In this document: piece after piece, positions 34,692 to 43,954 of the stretch | Layout of the letters: every line of letters begins with the position of its first letter | Numbering within the stretch: position 1 is the first letter of the stretch | Assembly: GCA_013821985.1 (NCBI GenBank) | Contig: PNJQ01000007.1 | Span: 1-64,000 of the forward strand | Direction of reading: 5' to 3' | Origin: Opitutus sp. | Lineage (GTDB): Bacteria; Verrucomicrobiota; Verrucomicrobiia; Opitutales; Opitutaceae | DNA length: 64,000 nucleotides | Made by a program: the position numbers and the translations under genes | The notes under the pieces: model-generated | What the model saw: only the letters and a program-made list of their open reading frames with translations | The model's database searches: none | Told to the model about the DNA's origin: nothing

Positions 34692-35753
34692 TCAGCGGCC
34701 CGCGCCGGCCGGAGCGGGTCCGGTGGACTCGCCGACGAACAGCTGCGACGGGAGGATCAGGTCGTGGAAGCTCTCGTCGTCGCTGCCGGTCGAATCGATG
34801 ACGAGCTTCGCGGCGGCGCGGCCGAGCTTTTCGGCTTCGCTGCCGGCGGCCGTGATTTTGGGCGACTCCTGCAGGGCGAGAGGGGAGAAATCCGCCGCTG
34901 CGATGCTGAGGTCGGCCGGCACTTTCCAGCCCGCGCGCAACAGCGCCTGGACGGCGCCGGCTGCCATGTGAATGTTGTAAGTCAGGAAGGCCGTCGGAAA
35001 ATCCTTCCGCCGCGCGAGCGGCAGGAGTTGCAGGATCGCCTCGGCGCCCTCGGCGCGATCGCCCTGTTTGAGAAAGGCGGCATAACGTGGGTCGGGTTCC
35101 AGGCCCGCCAGCTTGAGCCCGGCGCGATAAGCCTGATGCCGCGCCTCGTGCCGTCCGAGCCCCACGTTGCCGCCGAGCCAGCCGATACGGGTGTGACCGA
35201 GCGATTTGAGGTGGGCGACGACCGCTTCAAGGGCCTGCGGCTCGTTGCCGACGACGGAGTGGCACAGGCCGGTGTGGCGCGCCGAAACGGCCACGATGCG
35301 CTTTTCGAGCTGCCGGAGTTGATTAAGAAATCCGGCGCCGACCTCGCCGAAGAGCACGATGCCCTGCAGCGCGTGACCGGTGTGAAAAAACTGCCGCAAC
35401 CGTTCCTTGTTGAGTGAGTCCTCTGCGCCGAGAAACACCGCCGCAAAGCCGCGCTCCGCGAGCGCCGAATGCATGCCGTGCAGCACGTGGCTGAAGTAAC
35501 TGCCTTGCGTGTGAATGTTCAGCCCGGATCGCAGGATAAAGCCGACCTGTCGCTGGCGCGCCTCGCGCGGCGACTGTTCGAATTTCATGCCCTTCGGCTG
35601 GTAGCCGAGACCGATCGCGTGTTCCCAGATCTTCTTGTAGGTGTCGGGTCCGATGCCGTCCTTCCGTCCGTTCAAGGCGAGCGAAACCAGCGCCTGCGAG
35701 ACGCCGAGATCCTTCGCGATCTTCTGTTGCGAGACCTTTTTGCGGGGAGCCAC
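34692..35753 (-). CDS. LacI-family transcriptional regulator
   Basis: This regulator of 353 residues has a LacI helix-turn-helix at residues 8-28 (QQKIAKDLGVSQALVSLALNG), the hinge helix region and a periplasmic-binding-protein-like effector domain (about 68-345, with VGFILRSG, GLCHSVVGNE and TRIGWLGGN). It starts at GTG. It sits just upstream of the symporter operon on the same strand, and matching palindromes precede the lyase, receptor and symporter genes, so it is probably the local repressor, relieved by a sugar or oligosaccharide. Its own upstream region has a half-site, suggesting autoregulation. Confidence 0.9.
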   Translation of the reverse strand: MAPRKKVSQQKIAKDLGVSQALVSLALNGRKDGIGPDTYKKIWEHAIGLGYQPKGMKFEQSPREARQRQVGFILRSGLNIHTQGSYFSHVLHGMHSALAERGFAAVFLGAEDSLNKERLRQFFHTGHALQGIVLFGEVGAGFLNQLRQLEKRIVAVSARHTGLCHSVVGNEPQALEAVVAHLKSLGHTRIGWLGGNVGLGRHEARHQAYRAGLKLAGLEPDPRYAAFLKQGDRAEGAEAILQLLPLARRKDFPTAFLTYNIHMAAGAVQALLRAGWKVPADLSIAAADFSPLALQESPKITAAGSEAEKLGRAAAKLVIDSTGSDDESFHDLILPSQLFVGESTGPAPAGAGR

Positions 35754-35784
35754 GCCCCGATCTTCTGATATTTATAGGGAGACT

Positions 35785-35798
35785 CAACCAATTATTAG
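35785..35798 (-). promoter_or_regulatory. Half-site of the LacI-type operator before lacI
   Basis: The right arm AATTATTAG matches the operator family, while the left arm (CAACC) is degenerate. It lies 32 nt upstream of the regulator's start, where it could allow weak autorepression. Confidence 0.4.
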
Positions 35799-35812
35799 TC
35801 GGAGGGGCGCCG

Positions 35813-36976
35813 TCAGGCGGCGGGATCGAGCACCACTTTGATGAACCCGTCCTCCTTGTTGCAGAACTTGTCGTAGGCCAGGGGCGCCTGCGAGAGCGGG
35901 AGGCGGTGCGTAACGACGAACGACGGGTCGATCTTGCCCTCGACCACCAGCTGCAGCAGGGGCGCCATGTAGCGTTGCACGTGGGTTTGGCCCATTTTCA
36001 GCGTGACGCCTTTGCCGAAGACCGCGCCGAACGGGACCTTGTCAATGAAGCCCGAATAGACCCCGGGAATGGAAAGCGTGCCCCCCTTGCGAACGGTGCG
36101 CATCGCCTGGCGCAGCACGAACGGACGATCGTTCTCGAGTTTCGCGGTTTGCTTCACCTTGTCGTAGGCCGAGCCGTGCGCCTCCATGCCGACCGCGTCG
36201 ATGCAGGCATCCGGACCGCGGCCGCCGGTCATCGCGATCAGCCGCTCGTGAATGTCCTCGTCGGCGTCGTCGAGCGTAATGGCACCAGCGGCTTCCGCCA
36301 TGCGCAGCCGCTCGGGCACGGAGTCGATTGCATAAACTTTCGCGGCGCCGAGCAGGAACGCGCTGCGGATCGCGAACTGACCGACCGGACCGCAGCCCCA
36401 GACGGCGACGGTGGATTCGCCGGGACGGATGTTGCAATTCTCCGCGGCCATGTAGCCGGTGGGGAAAATATCGGAGAGAAACAGCACCTTCTCGTCCGGC
36501 AGGTCGTGTTCGATCCTGATCGAGTTCACGTCCGCCAGTGGCACGCGCGCGAATTGCGCCTGCCCGCCCGCGTAGCCGCCCATCAGGTGGGAATAGCCGA
36601 ACATGCCCGCGCCGGACGCGCCATAGAGCACCTCCTGCATGCCCGCATTCGGGTTGGTGTTGTCGCACGCCGACCATTGCTGGCGCCGGCAGTGCGCGCA
36701 CCCGCCGCAGCCGATGGCGAATGGCACCACGACGCGATCGCCGACGCGACGTTCCTTCACCGCCGGCCCCACTTCGACGATCTCGCCCATGAACTCGTGG
36801 CCCATGATGTCGCCCTTTTCCAGCGACGGCACATAACCGTTGTAGAGATGAAGGTCGGAGCCGCAGATTGCGGTTGAGGTGATCCGCACGATGGCATCGC
36901 GCGGGTTGAGGAGGCGCGGATCCGGGACTTCCTGCACTTCCATTTGTTTCTTCCCCATCCAGCAGACGGCTTTCAT
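35813..36976 (-). CDS. Zinc-dependent alcohol dehydrogenase (formaldehyde dehydrogenase-like)
   Basis: This medium-chain dehydrogenase has 387 residues. The catalytic zinc ligands are in [11 protein letters not shown] and [13 protein letters not shown], and the structural-zinc cysteines are in [17 protein letters not shown]. The NAD-binding motif is VWGCGPVG. The insertion around YGYSH-like [15 protein letters not shown] is typical of the glutathione-independent formaldehyde dehydrogenase group. It forms a pair with the following SRPBCC gene, with overlapping start and stop. A link to the sugar operon is not evident; it may serve aldehyde detoxification. Confidence 0.88.
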   Translation of the reverse strand: MKAVCWMGKKQMEVQEVPDPRLLNPRDAIVRITSTAICGSDLHLYNGYVPSLEKGDIMGHEFMGEIVEVGPAVKERRVGDRVVVPFAIGCGGCAHCRRQQWSACDNTNPNAGMQEVLYGASGAGMFGYSHLMGGYAGGQAQFARVPLADVNSIRIEHDLPDEKVLFLSDIFPTGYMAAENCNIRPGESTVAVWGCGPVGQFAIRSAFLLGAAKVYAIDSVPERLRMAEAAGAITLDDADEDIHERLIAMTGGRGPDACIDAVGMEAHGSAYDKVKQTAKLENDRPFVLRQAMRTVRKGGTLSIPGVYSGFIDKVPFGAVFGKGVTLKMGQTHVQRYMAPLLQLVVEGKIDPSFVVTHRLPLSQAPLAYDKFCNKEDGFIKVVLDPAA

Positions 36977-37557
36977 GAATTGATTTTCTCCTTTGATTTT
37001 TTCCGGCGCTGCGGCCGACCGGTGGATTGTCCGTCGGTGGTGGGAAACTCGCCGACCTCCATCAGCGCCTTGAAGCGCCGCAGGGTGTCGGCGACCTGCT
37101 GCGCGGGTTCCTTGCCCGTGAGTTTGGCGAGGAAATCGCCCACACGTCCGCCCGGCGCATCGTATTCGAGGGCGATCGTGACCTCCGTGCCTTCATCGCC
37201 CGGGGCGGGTTCGAAGCGCACGGAGCCGGCGTTCGGAATTTCCGCGCCCTCGCGCGATCGCCACGCGATGAGCCGGTCGCGCTCGTCGTTGATGATGAGC
37301 GAATCCCATTCGACCCGCGCGTCGCCGGGGGCGGTGACCGACCAGTGCGACTCGTTTTCATTGCGGGCGACGATCGTGACGGGGTGCCGGATGATGCGCG
37401 GCAGATTTTCCACGTTGCGCCAAAACGCGTAGAGTTCGGACGCCGGCTTGAGAATGGTGACGGCGCGGACGACCTTCGTGCCTTGATTGCCGGGCACGAT
37501 GATGCGCGAGAGCACCGCGGGCGAACCCGCTTCGCGAGCGCAGGAGCGTTGAGCCAT
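36973..37557 (-). CDS. SRPBCC-fold (polyketide cyclase/dehydrase-like) protein
   Basis: This protein of 194 residues has a START-like domain at about 28-165 ([35 protein letters not shown], then [14 protein letters not shown]) and a lysine-rich tail ([11 protein letters not shown]). SRPBCC proteins bind hydrophobic ligands. Relatives are commonly found beside zinc alcohol dehydrogenases like the one that follows it here with a 4-nt overlap. The first ~20 residues are atypical and the true start may be later. Confidence 0.8.
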   Translation of the reverse strand: MAQRSCAREAGSPAVLSRIIVPGNQGTKVVRAVTILKPASELYAFWRNVENLPRIIRHPVTIVARNENESHWSVTAPGDARVEWDSLIINDERDRLIAWRSREGAEIPNAGSVRFEPAPGDEGTEVTIALEYDAPGGRVGDFLAKLTGKEPAQQVADTLRRFKALMEVGEFPTTDGQSTGRPQRRKKSKEKINS

Positions 37558-37576
37558 GAGGGCAGTGGGTTATCGG

Positions 37577-37927
37577 TTAACGTGACGATTCAAGGTGCGC
37601 CATTTCGCGGCACGAATCGGCGCACGCGCGGCAGGCCTCGATGCACTCGGTCATGTCGCCGATGCGCTCGCAGTCCTCGGCGCAGGCTTCGCAGATTTGG
37701 GCGCACGTCTCGCAGAGCAGCGTGTGGCGCGGCGAGCCCCGGAGCATGAAATCGGCCGCCGTCTGGCAAATCTGTGCGCAGTCCAACATGAGTTTGATGT
37801 GCTCGGGCCGGGCGTGCTCTCCGCCCATTTCGAGGCAGTGCGTGGTGGCGTCGCGCAGGCAGACATCGTGACAGTTCGAGCACTGGTCGATGCACATTTG
37901 AAGTTCGGGTGTGGGTTCGTGATGCAT
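37577..37927 (-). CDS. Four-helix-bundle cysteine-rich copper-binding protein
   Basis: This protein of 116 residues has many paired cysteines in helical repeats: CIDQCSNCHDVC, CAQICQTAADFML, CETCAQICEACAEDC and CIEACRACADSC. This is the DUF326/Csp copper-storage type, in which cysteines lining a four-helix bundle bind many Cu(I) ions. There is no signal peptide, so it would be cytosolic. The start at 37927 (MHHEPTPE) is chosen because the upstream codons do not fit the family. It ends 19 nt before the SRPBCC gene and is probably cotranscribed with it. Confidence 0.88.
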   Translation of the reverse strand: MHHEPTPELQMCIDQCSNCHDVCLRDATTHCLEMGGEHARPEHIKLMLDCAQICQTAADFMLRGSPRHTLLCETCAQICEACAEDCERIGDMTECIEACRACADSCREMAHLESSR

Positions 37928-38522
37928 GTTCGGGCGGGTTGAGTTGAAGGGTTTGATGGCGCGAACATAACCAGCGGCATCGTCGCGCGAAATCGGGCGT
38001 GCTGGGTGAAGCCGCATCGGAAGGTCTCCGCGCCGAGGGTGGCGGACGCCGGCAGGAGCCGATTCGCGGCCGGCGGGGCGGTGTCGGTGGCGGGGCGGCG
38101 CGGCCGGTTGCGCCGCGTATCCGCCGCCGGGAGTGCCTGCGCTTCACGCTCGCGCGCAGCGTCGGCTGCGCCCGAATGCGTCGCTCGTGGCGACCGAATT
38201 TTCCGGGCCGGATATTTTCGGCACCGGCCCGGCGCTTCCGGAAATTCGGGTCGGACTGCGCCCCATGCCATTCCCCCGGCCGCACCCCATTGGCGGGTGA
38301 ATCTTCCCGCGTTATAGTCGCGGGCTGCTCGGCGCCGCCGTTCGGGCAGGTCGTTGTGTTTGATTTTTTTCCGCGATGTCTCCCACCCATTTCCAACTTC
38401 CCGATCCCGACCCGTAGCATCGCCCCGTGCGAAGCGCTCCGTTCCACGCGGAGCGTTTTTTTCGGCGCGCGCCTGCCCGCGGCGCGCCGGCCCGACTTCG
38501 CCCGGCCGCGTCCCACCCACGA
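37928..38522. other. Divergent intergenic region before the glycan cluster
   Basis: No convincing gene lies in these 595 nt. The first half is very GC-rich. From about 38335 the sequence is more mixed, with GTTTGATTTTTTT at 38357 and a terminator-like hairpin at 38435-38462 that lies in the leader of the following glycosyltransferase gene. Promoters for both flanking transcripts are expected here. Confidence 0.5.
38435..38462 (+). terminator. Terminator-like hairpin in the leader of the glycosyltransferase operon
   Basis: CGCTCCG pairs with CGGAGCG around a 7-nt loop and is followed by seven T residues. No plus-strand gene ends here. It therefore either ends a small leader RNA or attenuates transcription into the genes from 38523 onward. 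Confidence 0.65.
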
Positions 38523-39839
38523 ATGAACCCACCTCCCATGTCTGTCCCACCATCGAATCTGATCTCCACCGCCCGTCACCCCACTTACCCCACCTCCCTC
38601 CCGTCCTTCCGCGCCGCGCCCGCGCCGCGTTCACCCGGCTCCGCTCCGGTGCCGGCGGAAAATGCTCCGCTCATCGCCTTCTGCCACCTCGGCTGGGACG
38701 GTGTGTGGCAGCGTCCGCAACAATTTCTCTCCCGGCTCGCCGCGACGCACCCGGTGCTGTTTGTCGAGTGCCACTGCAGTCCCGTCGCGCACAGCACGCT
38801 GCGCGGTTACACGCCGGCGGGTCATCCGAATGTCACCGTCCTGCAGATGCTTTTGCCTGCGGCGCGGTGGAGCGATGGAGCGTTCATCGATGCGGAGCGC
38901 CGGCGCCTGTTGGAAACCTTTCGCCGCGGCGACCTCGGGCGCTTCGATCACCCGATCCTGTGGTTCAACGACCCGATGGCCGTAACCGCCTTCGCCGGCC
39001 ACTGCGGCGAGCGCGCCATCGTTTACGATTGCATGGATGAGCTGGCGCAGTTTCGCGGTGCGCCGCCGCAACTCGCGGTGCGCGAACTCGAGCTGATCCG
39101 CCGCGCCGACGTCGTGTTTTGCGGGGGCCGCCGCATGCGCGAAAAACGACTGCCGCATAATCGCAACACGCACTTCTACGGCACCGGCGTCGATCTTGCG
39201 CATTTTGGGACGGCCCGCTCCTCGGAACTTCCCGTCGATCCACAAATCGCCGCGTTGCCCGGCAAAGTGCTCGGCTACTTCGGCGTGATCGATGAGCGGA
39301 TCGATTACCTTCTGCTCGCGCAGCTCGCCGCCGCGCTGCCGGAGTGCTCGATCGCAATGGTGGGTCCGCACGCGAAGGTCGATCCGGCGGATTTCCCGCG
39401 CGCGAAAAACCTGCACTGGATCGGCCGGCGTGATTACGCGGACCTGCCGGCCATCACGAAAGGCTGGGCCGTGTGCCTGATGCCCTTCGCGCTGAACGAA
39501 GCGACCGAATACATCAATCCGACCAAGGCGCTCGAATACATGGCGACGGGCCGCCCCGTCGTCTCCACCGCAATCAACGAGGTGAAGTCGAACTTCGCCG
39601 GCGTGTCGCGCGTCGCGTCGTCTCATGCGGAATTCATCCGGCAATGCCGCGAGGAGTGTCGCCGGCCGAGCCGCCTGCGCATCCGCCGCGGGCTGGCGCT
39701 GTGCGCGCAAAACACCTGGGACGCGATCGCCGCTCGCATGGACGAGCACCTCATCGCGGCGGTCCACGCGCGCGAGCAGAACGTGGAAACCGTCGTCGCA
39801 CAGGCCTCCGCCGTGGGGGAAAGGCGCCACCATGTTTGA
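38523..39839 (+). CDS. GT-B glycosyltransferase associated with UDP-galactopyranose mutase
   Basis: This protein has 438 residues. After a proline-rich N-terminus the GT-B fold begins at about 40 with IAFCHLGWDGVWQRPQQFLSRL. The C-terminal sugar-nucleotide domain has NPTKALEYMATGRPVVST, typical of retaining GT4/GT1-like enzymes. It has no membrane helix and acts on the cytoplasmic side. Its stop overlaps the start of the UDP-galactopyranose mutase gene by 8 nt, so transfer of galactofuranose or related residues is a reasonable guess. An in-frame ATG at 38538 is an equal alternative start. Confidence 0.85.
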   Translation: MNPPPMSVPPSNLISTARHPTYPTSLPSFRAAPAPRSPGSAPVPAENAPLIAFCHLGWDGVWQRPQQFLSRLAATHPVLFVECHCSPVAHSTLRGYTPAGHPNVTVLQMLLPAARWSDGAFIDAERRRLLETFRRGDLGRFDHPILWFNDPMAVTAFAGHCGERAIVYDCMDELAQFRGAPPQLAVRELELIRRADVVFCGGRRMREKRLPHNRNTHFYGTGVDLAHFGTARSSELPVDPQIAALPGKVLGYFGVIDERIDYLLLAQLAAALPECSIAMVGPHAKVDPADFPRAKNLHWIGRRDYADLPAITKGWAVCLMPFALNEATEYINPTKALEYMATGRPVVSTAINEVKSNFAGVSRVASSHAEFIRQCREECRRPSRLRIRRGLALCAQNTWDAIAARMDEHLIAAVHAREQNVETVVAQASAVGERRHHV

Positions 39840-40956
39840 TTACCTTATCGTCGGCGCGGGCTTCGCGGGCAGCGTGCTCGCGGAGCGCCTCGCGCGCGGC
39901 CTCAACAAAAAAGTCCTGATCTGCGACCGGCGAAATCACATCGGAGGCAACGCCTACGACTGTCACGACGCCGCGGGGATTCTCATTCACCGCTACGGTC
40001 CGCACATTTTCCACACGAATTCCTGGGACATCTTCAGCTACCTGAGTCGGTTCACCGAATGGCGCCAATACCAGCATCGCGTCCGCGCGTGCGTGGATGG
40101 CCGGCTCCTGCCGATCCCGATCAATCTCGATACGGTCAACGAGCTCTACGGCCTTCAGCTCGATCCGCAGGGGATGAAGGAATACCTCGCGTCCGTCGCG
40201 GAAAAGAAATCCGAGATCCTCACTTCCGAGGATGTCGTCATCTCGACGGTCGGCCGCGACCTCTATGAGAAATTCTTCCGCCACTACACGCGCAAGCAGT
40301 GGGCGCTCGATCCTTCCGAACTCGACGCGCAGGTCACCGCGCGCGTGCCAGTGCGGTTCAACCGCGACGACCGCTACTTCACGGACAAATACCAGGCGAT
40401 GCCCGCGCGCGGGTTCACGCATATGTTCGGCAACATGCTCGACCACCCGAACATCAAGGTCCTGCTGAACTGCGATTATCGCGAGATCGCCGATGACGTT
40501 GCTTACGGCTCGTTAATTTTTACCGGCCCCGTCGATCAATACTTCGACTATTGCTACGGCGAACTCCCGTATCGCTGCCTCGAGTTCAAACACGAGACGC
40601 ATCACAAGCCGGTTTTTCAATCCGCGCCGGTCGTCAATTACCCGAACGAATACGCCTACACGCGCTGCACGGAGTTCAAGTATCTCACGGGGCAGGAACA
40701 CGCGGCGACGAGCATCGTTTACGAATTCCCCTGCGCGGAGGGCGATCCGTATTACCCGATCCCGCGGCCCGACAACGCCGCCCTCAACAAGAAATATCAG
40801 GCGCTCGCCGAGGACACGCCAAACGTCCACTTCGTCGGCCGGCTCGCGACGTATCGCTACTACAACATGGACCAAGTCGTCGGCCAGGCGCTCACGCTGT
40901 TCTCGAAGATCAGCGGCGCGACCCGCACGCAAGCGACCGAGGCAGCGCTGGCATGA
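39832..40956 (+). CDS. glf: UDP-galactopyranose mutase
   Basis: This flavoenzyme of 374 residues converts UDP-galactopyranose into UDP-galactofuranose, the donor for galactofuranose in surface glycans. It has the FAD-binding motif VGAGFAGSVLAERL (7-20), the conserved NHIGGNAYDCHD, GPHIFHT (about 63-69), the KQWALDPSELDA region and the C-terminal LATYRYYNMDQVVGQAL. The length is normal for the family. Its presence implies that this organism makes a galactofuranose-containing polymer. The start overlaps the preceding glycosyltransferase gene. Confidence 0.95.
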   Translation: MFDYLIVGAGFAGSVLAERLARGLNKKVLICDRRNHIGGNAYDCHDAAGILIHRYGPHIFHTNSWDIFSYLSRFTEWRQYQHRVRACVDGRLLPIPINLDTVNELYGLQLDPQGMKEYLASVAEKKSEILTSEDVVISTVGRDLYEKFFRHYTRKQWALDPSELDAQVTARVPVRFNRDDRYFTDKYQAMPARGFTHMFGNMLDHPNIKVLLNCDYREIADDVAYGSLIFTGPVDQYFDYCYGELPYRCLEFKHETHHKPVFQSAPVVNYPNEYAYTRCTEFKYLTGQEHAATSIVYEFPCAEGDPYYPIPRPDNAALNKKYQALAEDTPNVHFVGRLATYRYYNMDQVVGQALTLFSKISGATRTQATEAALA

Positions 40957-40980
40957 GCGGAATTCCTCTAGTCGGTTCCA

Positions 40981-41055
40981 AGGTGGTCGCCGCTGTCCAC
41001 AGGGGCGACGCGTGCGCCGCGTTCATGGCGCCGCTGGGGACAGCGACGCCCACCT
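40981..41055. repeat. Inverted repeat between glf and the GH2 gene
   Basis: The arms AGGTGGTCGCCGCTGTCC (40981-40998) and GGACAGCGACGCCCACCT (41038-41055) pair at 16 of 18 positions across a ~39-nt loop. No T run follows. It looks like a decayed dispersed palindrome and may still hinder read-through. Confidence 0.6.
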
Positions 41056-41113
41056 GCGCCGCCGTGCGCAATGCCCGCGCCCGGCTTCCGTCTTCCGTCC
41101 CCCGTCCTCGGTA

Positions 41114-43954
41114 ATGGACCTCCGCTCACCCATTCCGCGTCCCGAATACCCGCGCCCTGACCGCCAGCGCGGGCTGGTCGAGGGCATTGACTGGTTGAAT
41201 CTCAACGGGCCGTGGCAATTTCGCTTCGATGCCCAGCGCGCGGGCGTGGACGAGGAATGGTTCGCCGTGGACGGACCGGACTGGCGCGACCAGATCATCG
41301 TGCCGTTTTGCTGGGAATCGCTCGCGGCGTGGGGCGAGGGCGACGCGGCGGGCAATGACAACTACTACGCCACGCGCGTGTTCCTCGATCCCGTCGCGGT
41401 GACGCGGGAGAACTATCGCGCGGCGCCGCGCTATGAGGTCGGCTGGTATCGGCGGAGCTTCGTCATTCCGACCACGCCCGTCTGGCAAAACCGCCGTCTG
41501 ATTCTCACAATCGGCGCCGCCGATTTTTTCACGACGCTGTGGTGCAACGGCGTGCTCGTCGGCGAACGCGAGGGCGGCTACGTGCCGCTCGAGTTCGATC
41601 TCACCGACGCGCTCGCGCAAACCGATCCGGCGCGCGCGCTCATCGTTATCCGCGTGGAGGATCCGATGGACAACTCGGAGCAGCCCGTCGGCAAGCAATG
41701 GGGCTGGTATATGCCGACGAGCGGAATCTGGCAGACGGTCTTCGTCGAACCTCGGCCGGCAGTGACGATCGATCATTTTCGCGCCGTGCCGAACATCGAC
41801 ACCGCGAGCGTCCAGTTCGAGGTGCATTGCTGCAACACCGGCGCGAGCACAACGCTTACCGCGGAAATCATTCCGCCCGACGCGCCACGCTTCAAGATCA
41901 CGCTTCCGATCGCAGACGGCGTGGGGCAGGGGGCGGCGGAGCTCGCGCCGCTCACCCTCTGGGACCCGGCTGCGCCCAAACTCTACCGGGTCATTTTTCG
42001 CCTCAAGCACGGCGGCCTCGAAGACGTGGTGCGCGGCTACTTCGGCATGCGCAAGATTCACAGCGCGCCCGTGCCGGGCGGGGATGACAAGTCGCCCGCG
42101 ATCCTGCATCTCAACAATCAGCCGATCTACCTGCGCGGCGCGCTTTATCAGTCGTATTTTCCCGACGGCATCTACACCCCCCGCGATGCGCAGACGTATC
42201 GCGACGACGTGGCGTTCGCGCGCGAGAGCGGCTTCGATTTTCTGCGTGTCCACATCAAGCTCGACGACCCGCTCCTGCTCTATCACGCCGACACCGTCGG
42301 CATGCTGCTGATGCAGGACATCCCGAATTTCGGCGAAGGCGGCGACACGCCGACTGGCCGCCGTCGCTTCGAGGAGATGCTGATCGAGGGCATGCAGCGC
42401 GACTTTAACCACCCATCGATCATCGCGTGGTGCATTTTCAACGAGACGTGGGGCTTTGGCGGCCAGAATGAGTTGATGAAATTCATCGCGCCTGCGCTCA
42501 GCCAGAAACTCACGCGCGCGGAGATGCAGGAGAAGATTGCGAACTCCGAGTCATTCCAATGGGTCCACAAAGTCTGGCAACTCGCCAAGGCCCTCGATCC
42601 CACGCGGCTGATCGAGGACATGAGCGTCGTGGCCTGGGAGCACCTCGCGGCCTACGGACACGTCGATACCGACATCAATTCCTGGCACTTCTACATCGAC
42701 AACTACGAGAAGGCGAAGGCGCACATCGAAAACGTCGTGGCGCAAAGCTACCGCGGCTCCGCGTTCAACTATGTCGAGGGTTACCAGCAGAAGAACGCGC
42801 CGCTGATCAATTCCGAGTATGGCGGCTCGGGCGCACTCGATGGCGATCGCGACATTTCGTGGACGTTCAAGTTTCTCACCAACGAACTCCGCCGCCACGG
42901 CGCACTCTCGGCCTACATCTTCACCCAGCTCACGGACGTCGAATGGGAATACAACGGCCTGCTCAACTACGACCGCACGCGGAAGCAGCTCGGCTATCCC
43001 GCGACGTTCATCAACCAGGGCGACGTGCTCCCGATCAATGCGCCGCCGATGGCCGAAGTCAGCCCGGGCGCGGAGATTCGCATCGACGTGTCCTCGTCCC
43101 ACTTCTCGCGTCGTCCGCGCGAAGGCGTGACGTTGCACTGGCAATACGGCGGTTTTGACACGCTCGGCACGGCGCACGGTGAACTCGCGCGCGGCTGGGC
43201 GCCGATTCCCTTCCCGCAGTATCGCGTCGAGCCGGCGCAGTCGATTCGGCTCATCGCACCCGACCAGCCGATGCTCTGCACGCTCTGGGTGGCGGCGATC
43301 ACGCGCGAAGGCGAGACGGTCGCGACGAACTTCGTGCAGCATTTTGTTACGACCGGACCGTTGCCCGAGCGCGAGGAGCGGGGCCGCACGCTCGTGCTGC
43401 GGCGCCATGCCGACCGGTGGGACGCGGCCGAATGGTCGCAGGCGCTCTCCACCCGCGAGCAGGCGGCAAAAACCTGTCGCGTCGGCGGACGCGGACACGG
43501 CTTTTTCGAATGGAATTTCGACGACCGCGAACTGCAGCGACTCGCGTCCGCACGACGCCTGCGCGTGCTCTGCGAGGCCTCGGCGTGTCGCGAAGATTTC
43601 CCGCAGACCGACAGCCACGTTTATTCGACGAGCTTCGAGTTGAGCCTCAACGGACTGCCGTTGCACCGCGCGCTCTTGCCGAATCACCCGCACGACGCGC
43701 GCGGCGGCCTGAGTTTTCTCAACGACGTGCAGGGCGCCTATGGTTACCTCGTCAATGTCGCGCTCGAGGATGAATCGCTGCGGCGCGTGGCGGAGCTGGC
43801 CAAGACCGAGGGCCGCCTGCGCTTTCGCTGCGCGGTGCCGGAAGCGGCGGCCGCGCGGGGCGGGCTCACGATCTACGGCTACAATTCCGGACGCTACCCG
43901 CTGTGTCCGACATTGATCGTCGAATGGGAACAGGACGAACGGCGCCGTGCATGA
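41114..43954 (+). CDS. Glycoside hydrolase family 2 protein, cytoplasmic
   Basis: This protein has 946 residues and no signal peptide. The GH2 layout is visible: a sugar-binding jelly roll (about 20-210, LNLNGPWQFRFD to GKQWGWYMPTSGIWQTVFVE), an Ig-like domain (about 215-320) and a TIM barrel (about 325-640) with the acid/base Glu in CIFNETWGFG (about 442) and a likely nucleophile Glu in LINSEYGGSG (about 567). The extra C-terminal beta domains span about 660-946. GH2 enzymes remove beta-galactosyl, glucuronyl or mannosyl residues. Its place between glf and the flavoprotein gene suggests trimming or recycling of a glycan. Confidence 0.88.
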   Translation: MDLRSPIPRPEYPRPDRQRGLVEGIDWLNLNGPWQFRFDAQRAGVDEEWFAVDGPDWRDQIIVPFCWESLAAWGEGDAAGNDNYYATRVFLDPVAVTRENYRAAPRYEVGWYRRSFVIPTTPVWQNRRLILTIGAADFFTTLWCNGVLVGEREGGYVPLEFDLTDALAQTDPARALIVIRVEDPMDNSEQPVGKQWGWYMPTSGIWQTVFVEPRPAVTIDHFRAVPNIDTASVQFEVHCCNTGASTTLTAEIIPPDAPRFKITLPIADGVGQGAAELAPLTLWDPAAPKLYRVIFRLKHGGLEDVVRGYFGMRKIHSAPVPGGDDKSPAILHLNNQPIYLRGALYQSYFPDGIYTPRDAQTYRDDVAFARESGFDFLRVHIKLDDPLLLYHADTVGMLLMQDIPNFGEGGDTPTGRRRFEEMLIEGMQRDFNHPSIIAWCIFNETWGFGGQNELMKFIAPALSQKLTRAEMQEKIANSESFQWVHKVWQLAKALDPTRLIEDMSVVAWEHLAAYGHVDTDINSWHFYIDNYEKAKAHIENVVAQSYRGSAFNYVEGYQQKNAPLINSEYGGSGALDGDRDISWTFKFLTNELRRHGALSAYIFTQLTDVEWEYNGLLNYDRTRKQLGYPATFINQGDVLPINAPPMAEVSPGAEIRIDVSSSHFSRRPREGVTLHWQYGGFDTLGTAHGELARGWAPIPFPQYRVEPAQSIRLIAPDQPMLCTLWVAAITREGETVATNFVQHFVTTGPLPEREERGRTLVLRRHADRWDAAEWSQALSTREQAAKTCRVGGRGHGFFEWNFDDRELQRLASARRLRVLCEASACREDFPQTDSHVYSTSFELSLNGLPLHRALLPNHPHDARGGLSFLNDVQGAYGYLVNVALEDESLRRVAELAKTEGRLRFRCAVPEAAAARGGLTIYGYNSGRYPLCPTLIVEWEQDERRRA

